This document shows, piece by piece, positions 6,722-16,917 of a stretch of 60,561 nucleotides of DNA; position 1 is the first letter of the stretch, and the number at the start of each line of letters is the position of its first letter. Location of the stretch: positions 1-60,561 of the forward strand of contig CAILRB010000042.1 in assembly GCA_903836465.1 (NCBI GenBank), read 5' to 3'. The position numbers were made by a program, and so were the translations under genes. The stretch comes from an uncultured Chlorobiaceae bacterium (GTDB taxonomy: Bacteria; Bacteroidota; Chlorobiia; Chlorobiales; Chlorobiaceae). The notes under the pieces were generated by a model that was not told the origin of the DNA, searched no databases, and worked only from the letters and a program-made list of their open reading frames with translations.

Positions 6722-8554
6722 TTATTTTTTTTCAGGCACTTCGCGTTCTTCCTTCACCGCATAATTGATCAGGTAGTCGTAAAGCCTGATCAGACGAGCA
6801 TTCTGGTTGTTCTGATCTATCCAGTGACCAATCATACCGATTGTCCTTGCCAGCACGAAGAAGCCATTCAGTGAGTATTCCGGGAAATCAAGATCCACAA
6901 GAATACAGCCGATTGTGCCATCAACATTCAGAATAAGGTTGTCCTTTTTCGCCGTTGTGACCTTTTCAACTTCAAGCGCATAGTTGAGACAGGGGGTATG
7001 CTGTGTCGTCTGGTTTGTAACATATTCAACCAGATACTTAACCCGTTTATCAGGATTTTTAAGGCTCTTCACCCTGTGTCCAATTCCAGGCACCGGACCA
7101 ACATTCTCTTTCATCCAGTTAAGAAATCCGGGGATGTCATTCGGGTACTCTTTTACGCCGTACTTGAAATACTTGCCTGCATTGGTCACCGCACCGCCAA
7201 ATCGTGGACCTATCATCGTCATACCTGCTGAAACGGCCTGAGGCAAGTCGATGCCGGCACATGCAGCAATAATGGAGCCAAATGCTCCGGAAACTGCCGG
7301 TCCGTGATCGGCTGAAATCATGATAATGCGTTTGATGATTTCAGATTCTGCTTTTGATGGAAGTTTCTTGTTCCACAGAAGTCCAATAACGTCTTCAATA
7401 CCGTATCCTTTCTCACAGAGTTCAGATGCTGCATAGCCAACATAACGGGGTTCTTCGCCGCGATCATCGGAAATGGTGGTACGAATCAGTGGTTCAACGA
7501 TAACTTCACCCTGCTTCATAACTTCCTGAACACTTGGAGGAAGTACTGGCAGCAATTTTTCGTCGAGCTCCGGTTCCGGTTTAATAACGCCACTTGCCTG
7601 CAGTTCCAGGTAGACCTGCTTGATAGCCTTGCTCAGACCACCGAAAGTGTCAGGAACAAGGGCCCCTGCTTCACGAAGGGCGTTTATTTTCGAGCGTGCC
7701 GATCCAAGCCCTTTTTTGCCCTCTTTTGCGCCGGCATGTCCGAATTTCATGCCCTGCGGCAACACATCCTGACAGGTCCCGCCGATTGAGGCGATCAGCT
7801 TGATCCGCCGTTTTTCCCGGCCGTACCACTCTGCGGCCTCTTCCTCAAGTGTTCCGCCAACTTCACCGATGACAACAACAGCCTTGGTTTCGGGATCGTT
7901 TTCAAACATCTGGAGATAGGTGACAAAATCAGTCCCGGGATAAGCATCTCCACCGATGGCAACGGCAGAGGTAATACCATCTCCGTTCTGGGCGCAAAGC
8001 CACATCGCTTCGTTGGAGAGTCCTCCCGATTTGGTAACAACACCAAAGGAGCCTGGTCGGTAGAGATTACAAAGTTTCAGATTTTTGAATTCTCCGCCAA
8101 TAACCCCGAGGCGGCACTCCCCTGCAGTCATAATGCCGATTGAAGAGGGGCCATTGAATATTTTGCCCTGCTCAAGCGCATATTTGCGCAGCGCTTTGGC
8201 ATCCTTTTCCGGAACACCTTCTGTAATCATGGTCACCAGCTTGATTCCCTTTACATCAAGAGCTTCTTTGGCTGACTGGTATGCCCGGGAGGCGCCGATA
8301 TAGATAAGGGCGGTATTGATCTGAGGGTTTTCTGCAAGAGCATTTTCGAGAGAACCATAGACGGTAACATTATTCAGCTCACCACCACGGTAAATCTCCT
8401 TCTGCTGGCCTTCTTCAGGAGGGTAAACAAATGCCTGTACTGTCAGAGGCCGATTGACCAGAAAGTCGAACTGGGCCATGCGCTTTGCAGCATTCAACCC
8501 GGCAACACCGCCAATGATGACCGCTCGTGTATCCTTATTTGCTAATATACTCAC
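6722..8554 (-). CDS. aclA: ATP-citrate lyase, alpha (large) subunit
   Basis: 610 residues, the expected size of the Chlorobium large subunit. The N-terminal half is succinyl-CoA-synthetase-like and contains the phosphohistidine in F-G-H-A-G-A at His273. The C-terminal half is citrate-synthase-like (G-H-R-V-K near residue 500). With AclB it cleaves citrate with CoA and ATP into acetyl-CoA and oxaloacetate, the defining step of the reductive TCA cycle. It follows aclB by 66 nt in one operon closed by a strong terminator. The start has the typical short N-terminus before the G-G-V-A-G-L strand. Confidence 0.97.
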   Translation of the reverse strand: MSILANKDTRAVIIGGVAGLNAAKRMAQFDFLVNRPLTVQAFVYPPEEGQQKEIYRGGELNNVTVYGSLENALAENPQINTALIYIGASRAYQSAKEALDVKGIKLVTMITEGVPEKDAKALRKYALEQGKIFNGPSSIGIMTAGECRLGVIGGEFKNLKLCNLYRPGSFGVVTKSGGLSNEAMWLCAQNGDGITSAVAIGGDAYPGTDFVTYLQMFENDPETKAVVVIGEVGGTLEEEAAEWYGREKRRIKLIASIGGTCQDVLPQGMKFGHAGAKEGKKGLGSARSKINALREAGALVPDTFGGLSKAIKQVYLELQASGVIKPEPELDEKLLPVLPPSVQEVMKQGEVIVEPLIRTTISDDRGEEPRYVGYAASELCEKGYGIEDVIGLLWNKKLPSKAESEIIKRIIMISADHGPAVSGAFGSIIAACAGIDLPQAVSAGMTMIGPRFGGAVTNAGKYFKYGVKEYPNDIPGFLNWMKENVGPVPGIGHRVKSLKNPDKRVKYLVEYVTNQTTQHTPCLNYALEVEKVTTAKKDNLILNVDGTIGCILVDLDFPEYSLNGFFVLARTIGMIGHWIDQNNQNARLIRLYDYLINYAVKEEREVPEKK

Positions 8555-8620
8555 GATTCTTTACGGTTTAATATGTTAAAAATTTTTCTTTATGGGGTTA
8601 AACTGCGATAAGGCTGAACC

Positions 8621-9817
8621 TTATGAATTCAAGGCAAGGTCGACAATATCGGTCATCGGCATGCTGCGATCATAAACATGGATATCGAATCCCTCTTCCT
8701 GCAGCTTTTTCATTGCGGCAAGTCCCTGATTTTCATTTGGTCCACCGCGTCTCACCCAAATTTTCACATTTTCAAGGTATCCTTTTGATTTGCTTTCCCG
8801 GAATCCATTGATAATCCCGTTAAAGGTCGCCTTGACATCAGTAAAATTGGCAATAGCACCGCCGACAATAATATGCCGGATGTTGGGCAGTCTGCAAATC
8901 GTCTCGGTCAGAGCCTCGACAGCCCAGTCCGGGGGATCACCAGAATACTCTGCATAATTGGCAATAGAACCGCCCCTGGCCACAACAGCGTCTGAATAAA
9001 AGACTGATGCTCCTCCCCCTGCGGTAAGCAGCGCAATGTCTCCGCCCGGCACCTCAACCAACTTTACCGATCCCTTGATGCGCGCATCAATATCCATGAT
9101 CTGCTGTTCTGCCTCAGTAAATGGTCTTCCGATTTCTGAAACAGGTTTGAAATCCCAGTCGGCATGACGGAAACGCGCATCCCAGTCGACATTCATGACA
9201 GCATCAAGGGCTGCAAAACGCATATCACTCTTGCGTATGACAAGCGGATTGATTTCAATGGATTGAGCATCTTCATTGTCAAAACAGAGAATAAGGCGTG
9301 AAGCAATTTTAGCGACACGTTCAGCGATTTCACCGGTAAAACCAGCCTCAAGAGCAGATTCAGTGATACGCTCAATCGTCGGCGTTTCATCAAGAGGAAT
9401 AAAAAGCCGTTTTACAGTATCCCAGTTTTCTTCAATATCCACACCGCCTTTATTGGAAAGGAGCAGTTCGCTTCCGTCACGGTTACCGGCAATGGATAAA
9501 TAATACTCCTCGTCATGGTCAAGCATCTCTGCAACAATAACCTGACGAACGACCGATGTGCCAATCTCTCGTCCTATCATCTCTTTTGCTGCCGCAAAAG
9601 CCTCATCGAGGTTAAGTCCAAGTTTGACCAGTCCGAGCTTAAAACGCCCCCCGATCGCTTCATGAGCCTTAACAACAAGTTTTGATTCTCTCAACCATTT
9701 ATTAGCTTCCCCAAGTTGCGCAAGGCGGTCGGGATCCATGATAACAACATAATTTGGCACGGGAATGCCCCATTTGTTGAATAGTTTCATGGCTGGCCCT
9801 TCAAGTATCTTAGCCAT
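8621..9817 (-). CDS. aclB: ATP-citrate lyase, beta (small) subunit
   Basis: 398 residues matching the small subunit of the two-gene green sulfur bacterial enzyme. It has an ATP-grasp N-terminal region (L-V-V-K-A-H) and a C-terminal CoA-ligase-type domain ending R-R-G-G-P-N-E-N-Q-G-L. It supplies the nucleotide-binding part of the lyase and precedes aclA. The start at 9817 is followed by E-G-P-A-M-K-L-F, a typical ATP-grasp opening. Upstream it is divergent from lgt across 108 nt that must hold both promoters. Confidence 0.96.
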   Translation of the reverse strand: MAKILEGPAMKLFNKWGIPVPNYVVIMDPDRLAQLGEANKWLRESKLVVKAHEAIGGRFKLGLVKLGLNLDEAFAAAKEMIGREIGTSVVRQVIVAEMLDHDEEYYLSIAGNRDGSELLLSNKGGVDIEENWDTVKRLFIPLDETPTIERITESALEAGFTGEIAERVAKIASRLILCFDNEDAQSIEINPLVIRKSDMRFAALDAVMNVDWDARFRHADWDFKPVSEIGRPFTEAEQQIMDIDARIKGSVKLVEVPGGDIALLTAGGGASVFYSDAVVARGGSIANYAEYSGDPPDWAVEALTETICRLPNIRHIIVGGAIANFTDVKATFNGIINGFRESKSKGYLENVKIWVRRGGPNENQGLAAMKKLQEEGFDIHVYDRSMPMTDIVDLALNS

Positions 9818-9925
9818 ACTATCGGTATTTGTATGTTAATGGGTAGAAACACAGAAAAGTGTACGAATTTAATTTAACTACATTTCTATATAATCCAATC
9901 GTTCCATTATAAAAAAAACACGTTT

Positions 9926-10780
9926 ATGAATGATTTTTTGCTTTGGTGGCACAATTTGCCCTCACAAATGAATCCCGTGATTTTTTCGGTTGGTTCATTC
10001 GCTCTTCGCTGGTATGGGATGATGTATATCATAGCATTTACCGTTGTGTATCTGTTGACCCGTTATCGCCTCAACACTGAAAAGCTCTCTTTTGAACGCT
10101 CCTTTGTCGCTGATGCTCTGACATGGTCGATGGTTGGTGTTGTCCTCGGTGGACGTCTTGGCTATATCCTTTTTTACGGAATGAGCTCATTTCTCAATGA
10201 TCCGCTCGGCAGCATCACTCCCTGGAGTTCATCTCCCGGAGGATGTCACTTTTCCGGTATTTCCGGCATGTCCTATCATGGCGGAGTAATCGGAGTCGTT
10301 ATTGCTCTGCTGCTGTTTACCCGTTCTCAGAAAAGAGGCTTTTTTGAGACGTTTGACCTGTTTATTCCATCAATTCCTCTTGGCTATTTTTTCGGTCGTC
10401 TTGGCAATTTCATCAACGGAGAACTCTATGGACGGGTAACCGATGCCGCCATCGGCATGTATTTCCCGCTCGCTCCAACATACGAACTCCGACATCCTTC
10501 ACAGCTTTATGAAGCCTTTTTCGAAGGTATCGTGCTTTTTTTCGTTCTCTGGATTCTTCGAAAGAAATCCATTTTCCCTGGATTTCTCTCGGCCGCCTAT
10601 CTTTTCGGATACGGTTTTGTCCGCTTTTTTATCGAATATTTTCGTGAACCTGATGCCCAGCTTGGGTTTGTACTGCTGAACTTTTCTATGGGACAAGTAC
10701 TTTGTTTTCTTATGATGATTGCAGGTATTGGAGTCTTTTTTGCAACAAAGTATAATGCAGCACGCACAGCAGGGGTTTAG
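9926..10780 (+). CDS. lgt: Prolipoprotein diacylglyceryl transferase
   Basis: 284 residues with about seven hydrophobic segments. It carries the Lgt signatures S-Y-H-G-G-V-I-G and G-R-L-G-N-F-I-N-G-E-L-Y-G-R. It transfers diacylglycerol from phosphatidylglycerol to the lipobox Cys of prolipoproteins in the inner membrane. Substrates in this window would include the PstS-like and BMP-family lipoproteins. A TATAAT at 9889-9894 lies 31 nt upstream of the ATG, without a clear -35. Confidence 0.96.
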   Translation: MNDFLLWWHNLPSQMNPVIFSVGSFALRWYGMMYIIAFTVVYLLTRYRLNTEKLSFERSFVADALTWSMVGVVLGGRLGYILFYGMSSFLNDPLGSITPWSSSPGGCHFSGISGMSYHGGVIGVVIALLLFTRSQKRGFFETFDLFIPSIPLGYFFGRLGNFINGELYGRVTDAAIGMYFPLAPTYELRHPSQLYEAFFEGIVLFFVLWILRKKSIFPGFLSAAYLFGYGFVRFFIEYFREPDAQLGFVLLNFSMGQVLCFLMMIAGIGVFFATKYNAARTAGV

Positions 10781-10808
10781 GCTCGGACAACCCATGCTGG
10801 GTATATAT

Positions 10809-11450
10809 TCATAACTTTCGTTTACGGAGAAAGATATAACCCGTTAGAGCAATAAAGATAGCAGCGATTCCCCACAGGTAAAGCGCAAAATGCAAGCCGC
10901 CTTCGTACATGCTGAAAATACCAAAAAGGAAAAAGATCACTGCCGCCCCGATTTTGATGATGTTTTCGGGCAGCTTCGCACCAAGCATTTTTCCGACAAC
11001 AATGGCAAGGCCATCGGAAATAACCATCCCGATGGTTGAGCCCAGCCAGACTGGCAGAAACGGATGGGTTGAAGCAAGAGTAATGGTGGAGAGCATTGTT
11101 TTGTCGCCAAGCTCGGCCATAAAAAACGTTGAAAAGACCAGCCAGAAGGGGTGAATACCGGTTTTACAGTTTTTCTCATCATCATCCAGAGTGTCACCGC
11201 GCAGCGTCCAGAACCCGAAAGCAATAAAGGCAATTCCTGCAACAAATTTTATCCATTCTGTCGGCAGCCTGTCGCCGATAAACCAGCCGATACCGGCTGA
11301 AAAAACGTGAATGGCAAGGGTTGCCCAGAAAATCCCCCATAAGACCACGCCGGTGTTATAACAGGTAGCAAGAGTCAGCGCGACAAGCTGGGTTTTGTCG
11401 CCAAGTTCAGCCAGAAAAATCATGACAAGGGAAAGCCAGAATGCGTCCAT
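10809..11450 (-). CDS. GDT1/UPF0016 (TMEM165) family cation transporter
   Basis: 213 residues with six predicted membrane segments in two homologous halves. Each half carries the family motif E-L-G-D-K-T (about residues 15-20 and 115-120). Family members move Mn2+ and/or Ca2+ across membranes, and bacterial relatives export Mn2+. It is convergent with lgt and monocistronic. No recognisable Mn riboswitch was seen in the 257 nt upstream (11451-11707), which hold no other gene. Confidence 0.9.
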   Translation of the reverse strand: MDAFWLSLVMIFLAELGDKTQLVALTLATCYNTGVVLWGIFWATLAIHVFSAGIGWFIGDRLPTEWIKFVAGIAFIAFGFWTLRGDTLDDDEKNCKTGIHPFWLVFSTFFMAELGDKTMLSTITLASTHPFLPVWLGSTIGMVISDGLAIVVGKMLGAKLPENIIKIGAAVIFFLFGIFSMYEGGLHFALYLWGIAAIFIALTGYIFLRKRKL

Positions 11451-11707
11451 ATTTTGGATGAATTGATTATGTGTTTGTCTGAGAGTTCAGGATAGTCCGA
11501 AAAAACAGAGCTCCAGTATAGAGCAATACCTCGGGATGTACAAGCAGAAAAGTGGAGCCTGCCGCAAATTTCTGTATTGAAACTTTGTTCCTTGAAATAA
11601 TATGATTTTATACTTGAAGAAGTTAAAATTATATGGTTGTTTATCATGGTCTTACGATATTGTGCAGGCCGAATTGAGAGATTAATATTCATAACTGATT
11701 ATAAAAT

Positions 11708-12157
11708 ATGCCCGTGATAAGAGCTGCCGTGGAAAATGACGTGGCAAAATGCGCCGAGCTTCTTGGACTTCTTTTCAGCCAGGAGCATGAGTTTACCCCT
11801 GACGCTGAACTGCAGTCGAGAGGACTCTCTTTGATTATCAACAATCCGGAACTTGGACAAATATTTGTTGCGGAAGTTGACGGAGTCATCCAGGGAATGG
11901 TAATGCTGCTGTTTACGGTGAGCACTTTTCTTGGCAGAAAAGTAGCTCTGCTTGAGGACATGATTGTAGCGCCGGCATGGCGCGGCAAAGGCCTTGGCTC
12001 ACGATTGATTGATCATGCGATGGATTTCGCCTGTCGGGAAGGATTCGGGCGCATAACACTCCTGACTGACAAGGATAATGGTGTAGCACAACACTTTTAC
12101 TCTTCAAAAGGGTTTAGCGAATCAGAGATGGTTGTTTTCAGGAAGCTTCTTGACTGA
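11708..12157 (+). CDS. GNAT-family N-acetyltransferase
   Basis: 149 residues with the acetyl-CoA-binding motif A, L-E-D-M-I-V-A-P-A-W-R-G-K-G-L-G-S-R-L, at about residues 79-97, and a C-terminal H-F-Y-S-S-K-G-F. The substrate is unknown. It is monocistronic and convergent with the LolE-like gene. Confidence 0.88.
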   Translation: MPVIRAAVENDVAKCAELLGLLFSQEHEFTPDAELQSRGLSLIINNPELGQIFVAEVDGVIQGMVMLLFTVSTFLGRKVALLEDMIVAPAWRGKGLGSRLIDHAMDFACREGFGRITLLTDKDNGVAQHFYSSKGFSESEMVVFRKLLD

Positions 12158-12183
12158 ACAGCGGCTTGAGCGAAGCTCTCTCT

Positions 12184-13434
12184 TCAGTTCGTCTTCAGAT
12201 CAAGAGAGCGGCTTGCTGCAATCAATGCCGCCTTTCGTGCAGGATAGAGACTGACGGCGAAACAAAGCAGGATCGCGGTGATTCCTACGGCAATAAAATC
12301 GCCAGTTTGCATGCTGACTGGATAGGAGTGAACAATAAAGGCGCTTCTTGAAGGGAGTTCGACAAAGCCGTAGAGTTCCTGAAGCTTGCAGAGACTCCAT
12401 GCGATGATTGTTCCTGCTGCAGTACCGGCAACTCCTGTTATTCCGCCCTGGATGATGAAGATGGACATAAACTGCGGTTTTTCCAGGCCGAGACAGCGAA
12501 GGTAAAAGAGCTCTCGCTGTTTGTCGATTGCGGTCATGGCAAGGGCTCCTGTCAGACTGAGGGCCGCCACAAGAATAATAAGCATCAAAATGCTGAAACT
12601 TATCCATTTTTCAAGTTTCATCATGGCAAAAATATTGCTGTATTTTTCTTCGAGAGTCCGCACCTTGCAGATTGTTTTCAAGGGACTTCGTGCGAGCCAT
12701 TCTCTAAGATGGCTTGTGACAATGTCGCAGGATTCGCCTTCCCTTCCCCTGATATCAATCCCGGAATACTCTCCCTTGCCAAGCAGTAGAATATTCTGGG
12801 CAAACCGGTCTGAAGTGAGTACATATCGGTCATCAAAGACTTTCTGCAGCGAGAATAGTGATGAAATTGTTGTTTCAGGAATTCTGAGTGCCGATATAAG
12901 ATAAGGTTCTGATAATGATTCCAGGCCTAAAGAGATCAGTTCCGGACTGAAAATCCTCACTGACTTGAAGGGAAAGAGGTTTGTTCGGTAGGCCAAAAGT
13001 TCTCCAACGGCAATGGTTTCCGGCATAAAAAAAGGTTGTGTTGCCCGAGTCTGACGCATAAGCCGACGGTGAGCAGCTTCACTGAGTCCTTTAACGACCA
13101 CCAGTTCACTTTTATCATGGCTGGTCATCATAGCCTCCCCTTCAGCGAATGGCTCTGCAGATTCAACTCCTTCCAGTGCCCTTAAAGCTTGCAGGAGGCT
13201 ATCAGAGACTTTGATTGTTCGCCCGTCAAGTGGAACAAGCTGAACCGGGCTGTCTATGGTGATAAAAAGATCACGAGCAAGTTTTTGAAAGCCGTTTAAA
13301 ACACTCATGACCACAAGGAGAGTGCTGACACCAATAATGATTCCTGCAAGACTTATGGCCGAAATGATATTGATAATCCTGAAGCGTTTGCGGGCAAAAC
13401 TGAAGCGTTGAGCAATCCAAAAACCAGGTTTCAT
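12184..13434 (-). CDS. LolC/LolE-family ABC transporter permease (distal copy)
   Basis: 416 residues: an N-terminal membrane helix (about 22-45), a large periplasmic MacB-type domain, then three C-terminal helices of the FtsX domain. In the Lol system such permeases pair with the ATPase LolD to release lipoproteins from the inner membrane. No LolD gene lies in this window. The gene is 21 nt downstream of a second permease of the same family, which suggests a heterodimer. LolC versus LolE assignment cannot be made safely. Confidence 0.87.
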   Translation of the reverse strand: MKPGFWIAQRFSFARKRFRIINIISAISLAGIIIGVSTLLVVMSVLNGFQKLARDLFITIDSPVQLVPLDGRTIKVSDSLLQALRALEGVESAEPFAEGEAMMTSHDKSELVVVKGLSEAAHRRLMRQTRATQPFFMPETIAVGELLAYRTNLFPFKSVRIFSPELISLGLESLSEPYLISALRIPETTISSLFSLQKVFDDRYVLTSDRFAQNILLLGKGEYSGIDIRGREGESCDIVTSHLREWLARSPLKTICKVRTLEEKYSNIFAMMKLEKWISFSILMLIILVAALSLTGALAMTAIDKQRELFYLRCLGLEKPQFMSIFIIQGGITGVAGTAAGTIIAWSLCKLQELYGFVELPSRSAFIVHSYPVSMQTGDFIAVGITAILLCFAVSLYPARKAALIAASRSLDLKTN

Positions 13435-13455
13435 ACAAGCAGCAATAACATTGAT

Positions 13456-14727
13456 TTAAGTCCCCAGTGCGGTTCCAGGTTTCAGTGAGGCGGCAATGCG
13501 AGCTGGAATAAAGGCAAACAACAACGTGAGTACCATAACGGCCAGAGAGACCAGCACATAATCCATCGGATTAATCAAGAGTGGAACATAGTTGATGAAA
13601 TAGCTTTTTTCCGGCAGGGTGATGAGGTGATATCGCATTTCGAAAAGGGAGAGAAAAAGAGCCATGATATTGCCAACAGCAATCCCTGAAAGGGAGATAA
13701 GAAATGCCTGTGCCATAAAAATCGAACTGAGTTTTCCAGGTTCAAGGCCAAGGGCGCTGAGCATGCCGATTTCACGGGTCTTTTCGATGATCAGTACCAG
13801 AAGAGTCGATATGATGTTGAAGACAGCTACAATGGTGATGGTTACAATCAACAGCGGTGTGATGTTTTTCTGGAGCTTCAGCCACTCAAAGAGATTAGCA
13901 TACCGATCAAAAACCGTATAGCCATAATATGGAATACCAAGTGCGTCGGTAACCTCCCTGACGGTAAACCCCAATTGATCAAGTTTATAAACGTTGGCAT
14001 CATACCCGCTGATCATCATTGGATTAAATCGCTGTTGAAGCTCTTTTAAATCAGCAAGAACAATGTAATCATCAAATCCCTCTTGAAGCCCTGTATCATA
14101 AATTCCACGAATCACTCCTGACTCAAGGTCAAGAGAAGAGAGCAGATCAACAATGTTTTTCTGGTTTGCGATAAGCTTTTTCCCGGATGGGTCAACGTTA
14201 AGGCTGACCAGCATGACTTTTTGACCTATCGAGAGATTGAGGTTTTCGGCCAATGTTTGTCCGGCATAGAGTGCTATTCCCTCGTCAGATTGAATTGGTA
14301 CACTATTTCCCATACGAAGAAATTTTTTCAAAAATGCTTTTCGAGATTCTTCGTTGACTCCCTTGATACGAACCGGTTTACTGAGCCAGGTGTCACCGAC
14401 TCCCTTGTTACGGCTTCGGATCACAAAACTTTTTTCCAGAAAAGGTGATGCGTTTGCAATGTTTGTATGGCTTACTACTTTAGAAAAATCAGTACGACGT
14501 TCCTGAAAAAGTTGTTCGTCGGGATAACGAATCTGCAGGTGAGCACTGAAACTGATAAGTTTGTTTTCCACACTTCGGGCAAATCCGTTAACAATTGAAA
14601 GTGTCAGAATCAAGGCGGCGGTTCCAACAGCAATACCTGCCACAGCAACAAGAACAATAAAGGTAGGTTTCGATGTCGAACGCTGCTTGAATGCAAAACG
14701 CCTTGCAATGTAAAACTCGGGTTTCAT
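13456..14727 (-). CDS. LolC/LolE-family ABC transporter permease (proximal copy)
   Basis: 423 residues with the same architecture as its neighbour: an opening M-K-P-E-F-Y-I-A-R-R-F, one N-terminal helix, a periplasmic MacB-PCD region and three C-terminal helices. The opening element resembles the M-K-P-G-F-W-I-A-Q-R-F start of the downstream copy, so the two are paralogues. Its first 4 nt overlap the stop of the diguanylate cyclase gene, implying translational coupling. Inner-membrane lipoprotein export is the most likely role. Confidence 0.87.
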   Translation of the reverse strand: MKPEFYIARRFAFKQRSTSKPTFIVLVAVAGIAVGTAALILTLSIVNGFARSVENKLISFSAHLQIRYPDEQLFQERRTDFSKVVSHTNIANASPFLEKSFVIRSRNKGVGDTWLSKPVRIKGVNEESRKAFLKKFLRMGNSVPIQSDEGIALYAGQTLAENLNLSIGQKVMLVSLNVDPSGKKLIANQKNIVDLLSSLDLESGVIRGIYDTGLQEGFDDYIVLADLKELQQRFNPMMISGYDANVYKLDQLGFTVREVTDALGIPYYGYTVFDRYANLFEWLKLQKNITPLLIVTITIVAVFNIISTLLVLIIEKTREIGMLSALGLEPGKLSSIFMAQAFLISLSGIAVGNIMALFLSLFEMRYHLITLPEKSYFINYVPLLINPMDYVLVSLAVMVLTLLFAFIPARIAASLKPGTALGT

Positions 14728-15992
14728 CCCGGTATACTCTGCGTTTCTTCCATCGACGCAAAAAACACAACTTTATTTCTGCCTTCAGCTTTAGCCTTGT
14801 AGAGTGCCCTGTCGGCATTGCTGATGAGGGTGGCCCAGTCATGTGCATCGTCGGGGAATGTTGCTATACCAATACTCACCGTAAACTCTCCGACAGGTTG
14901 ACCCTCTTCATGCAGAAAAGGTTCATCACTGATAATTTTGCGCAGACGCTCTGCGATGTCGCTTGCTGTTGCAGTTCCTGTTTTAGGAAAAAGAAGAGCG
15001 AACTCATCTCCACCAAACCTTGCTGGTACATCATAAGCCCTGCATTGACTGCTGATGATATTGGCCAGAATTTTAAGTGCCTTATCTCCTGAAAGATGCC
15101 CGTTAGTGTCATTGTAAAGCTTGAAGTGATCAATATCGATCATGGCAAGGGAGACCCTGTCATTAAGGCGCTTTGCACGTTCGACATCAATAATGAGGTG
15201 TTCCTTGAAATGGCGATAGTTGTAGAGGTTCGTCTTTTCATCCCGAATATATATTTCATCAAGCTTTTTATTTTTTGCCTCAATATCGCCGCAAAAGCTC
15301 ATGATTGATTTTGTAATCTGAGTAATATCACTGGAGTGCTCTGTTTCGGTCAGCTCCTTTTTCATCTCCTCGGCAGTATCGTGAATACTCTCAGGTATAT
15401 TTCTGTTAAGCAGTTTCAGTTGCCCGACAAGCTGGGCAAGGGGAATTAGCGTCTGTCGATAATTGTTGTGAAGCAGCCAGCCTGCAGTAATACTCAGTGT
15501 AAGAAGTACTGCCAGAATAAAAAAAAGGAAAAATTCGTTAATAACAACAAGTTTTACAGCAGCATCTTTTGACGCTATTTTAGCTTTTTCAATATTTTTA
15601 TCCAGTTCAAGCTTGAAAAGCTCAAGATTTTTTCCTGTAAGCTGTGCCTGCCAATTTTCATTTGCTGCAGGTATTGACGCAAAATGTTCCAACCCTGCCT
15701 GCTGCATCTGAACAAGAAGTTTTTCGTACGTGAGATGCAGTACTTCAGAATTGCGGTCAACAGATGGCAATGGTTCTACATTCCTGGAGAACCCAAGCTC
15801 CATAAGTTTTCCTCTGAAATCAACAAGATCAAGATAACATGCCTGCTTTTTTTCAACCTGTATTTGCAGATTATGCTGCGTCACAAAAAAGCCTGCGGTG
15901 CCTGCAATAATAATGAGAAGACTGATTGTTCCAGTAAAAACAATTGCCTGTAAAGGAGATATTTTTTTTATCGTATAACGAGTACTATCCAT
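14724..15992 (-). CDS. Membrane-anchored GGDEF diguanylate cyclase
   Basis: 422 residues. Helices at about 15-37 and 152-172 flank a periplasmic domain of roughly 115 residues. The GGDEF domain follows (about 245-410), with the intact signature R-F-G-G-D-E-F. An inhibitory I-site R-A-Y-D sits five residues upstream of GGDEF. It should therefore make c-di-GMP from two GTP and be product-inhibited. It lies 4 nt downstream of the PstS-like gene and overlaps the permease gene by 4 nt. The periplasmic part may sense a ligand presented by the lipoprotein; that is inference. Confidence 0.92.
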   Translation of the reverse strand: MDSTRYTIKKISPLQAIVFTGTISLLIIIAGTAGFFVTQHNLQIQVEKKQACYLDLVDFRGKLMELGFSRNVEPLPSVDRNSEVLHLTYEKLLVQMQQAGLEHFASIPAANENWQAQLTGKNLELFKLELDKNIEKAKIASKDAAVKLVVINEFFLFFILAVLLTLSITAGWLLHNNYRQTLIPLAQLVGQLKLLNRNIPESIHDTAEEMKKELTETEHSSDITQITKSIMSFCGDIEAKNKKLDEIYIRDEKTNLYNYRHFKEHLIIDVERAKRLNDRVSLAMIDIDHFKLYNDTNGHLSGDKALKILANIISSQCRAYDVPARFGGDEFALLFPKTGTATASDIAERLRKIISDEPFLHEEGQPVGEFTVSIGIATFPDDAHDWATLISNADRALYKAKAEGRNKVVFFASMEETQSIPG

Positions 15993-15996
15993 AGAT

Positions 15997-16917
15997 TTAT
16001 TTTAGAATTATAGTCCTTTCAACAAGCTGGTATGGAGCGAAATAACTTCTTTCGAATGCTTTCTGCCCTGAACTGCCAAGCCATGCCCCAAACCCTGTGG
16101 CAAGCGCATCACCGATATAATATACATAGTAAAGAGTCGTAACAAGAGGATAGCCGCCTTCAAACATATTTTGCTGAGTTGGCAAGTATGACTGAATGTC
16201 ACCTGATTTTCTGGAAAGGGAAAGAATTCTTGTGTGAGACGGCGCTTTTATTGATGTAATCGCCATCTCATCAAGCGTCCTTTGAAGGGATGATCGAAAA
16301 AGAAGAGCGAAGGCATTTTTATCCGCAGACACGCGCATAAGCAATTCCTTGTTGCCACCACATACCCCGGCACGTAAATCTTTCCTCTTTTTTCCAAGTT
16401 TTACAGCTAAAAGAGAATGAAGCCGGTAATCATCCTCAATAAGAGGGGTTATTCCCTTTTTCGCGGTGCCTGAAAAAAACATCTCAAGCTCTTCAATTGA
16501 GATTGTTTTTGCAGGGTTTCTTGAATTAACAACACACACAATAGCATCAAGGGCAATCGGCTCACGACGAAATTGAAGTTTCTTTTCTGCAAAAAATAAA
16601 TCCTCAGCAGTATCAGTTTCGCCATCGATCAATGCAGCTCTGACACTTCGGTCAAGAAGAAGTTTAAGAGTGTTGTTCGAACTGACGGGCATAACGGTTA
16701 GTCGAGTTTTTGGATAATAACGACTGAACAGTTCAGCCTGACTCCTGGCAATATCAGAGAGTTGCCTGTCGACAGCAAGAGTCATTCGACCGCTGCGGGC
16801 AGTTTCTTCATCCTGCTGCCGGGTGCAATTCAGTAAAAAAAAGCCCGAAAAAAGCAGCACCAGGGCTTTGATAACCCTGAAACTTGTTCTTTGATTCGAG
16901 CTTTTCCTTAATGACAT
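15997..16917 (-). CDS. PstS-like substrate-binding lipoprotein
   Basis: 306 residues from the ATG at 16917, chosen because it yields a lipoprotein signal ending in the lipobox L-L-N-C. The longer frame to 17034 would bury it. The mature part has the phosphate-binding-protein pattern: L-T-V-M-P-V-S-S-N-N, A-I-V-C-V-V-N-S and a C-terminal G-S-S-G-Q-K-A-F-E-R-S-Y-F. No pstCAB genes are nearby. It heads the operon with the diguanylate cyclase and Lol permeases, so it may act as a sensory rather than a transport component. Confidence 0.82.
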   Translation of the reverse strand: MSLRKSSNQRTSFRVIKALVLLFSGFFLLNCTRQQDEETARSGRMTLAVDRQLSDIARSQAELFSRYYPKTRLTVMPVSSNNTLKLLLDRSVRAALIDGETDTAEDLFFAEKKLQFRREPIALDAIVCVVNSRNPAKTISIEELEMFFSGTAKKGITPLIEDDYRLHSLLAVKLGKKRKDLRAGVCGGNKELLMRVSADKNAFALLFRSSLQRTLDEMAITSIKAPSHTRILSLSRKSGDIQSYLPTQQNMFEGGYPLVTTLYYVYYIGDALATGFGAWLGSSGQKAFERSYFAPYQLVERTIILK

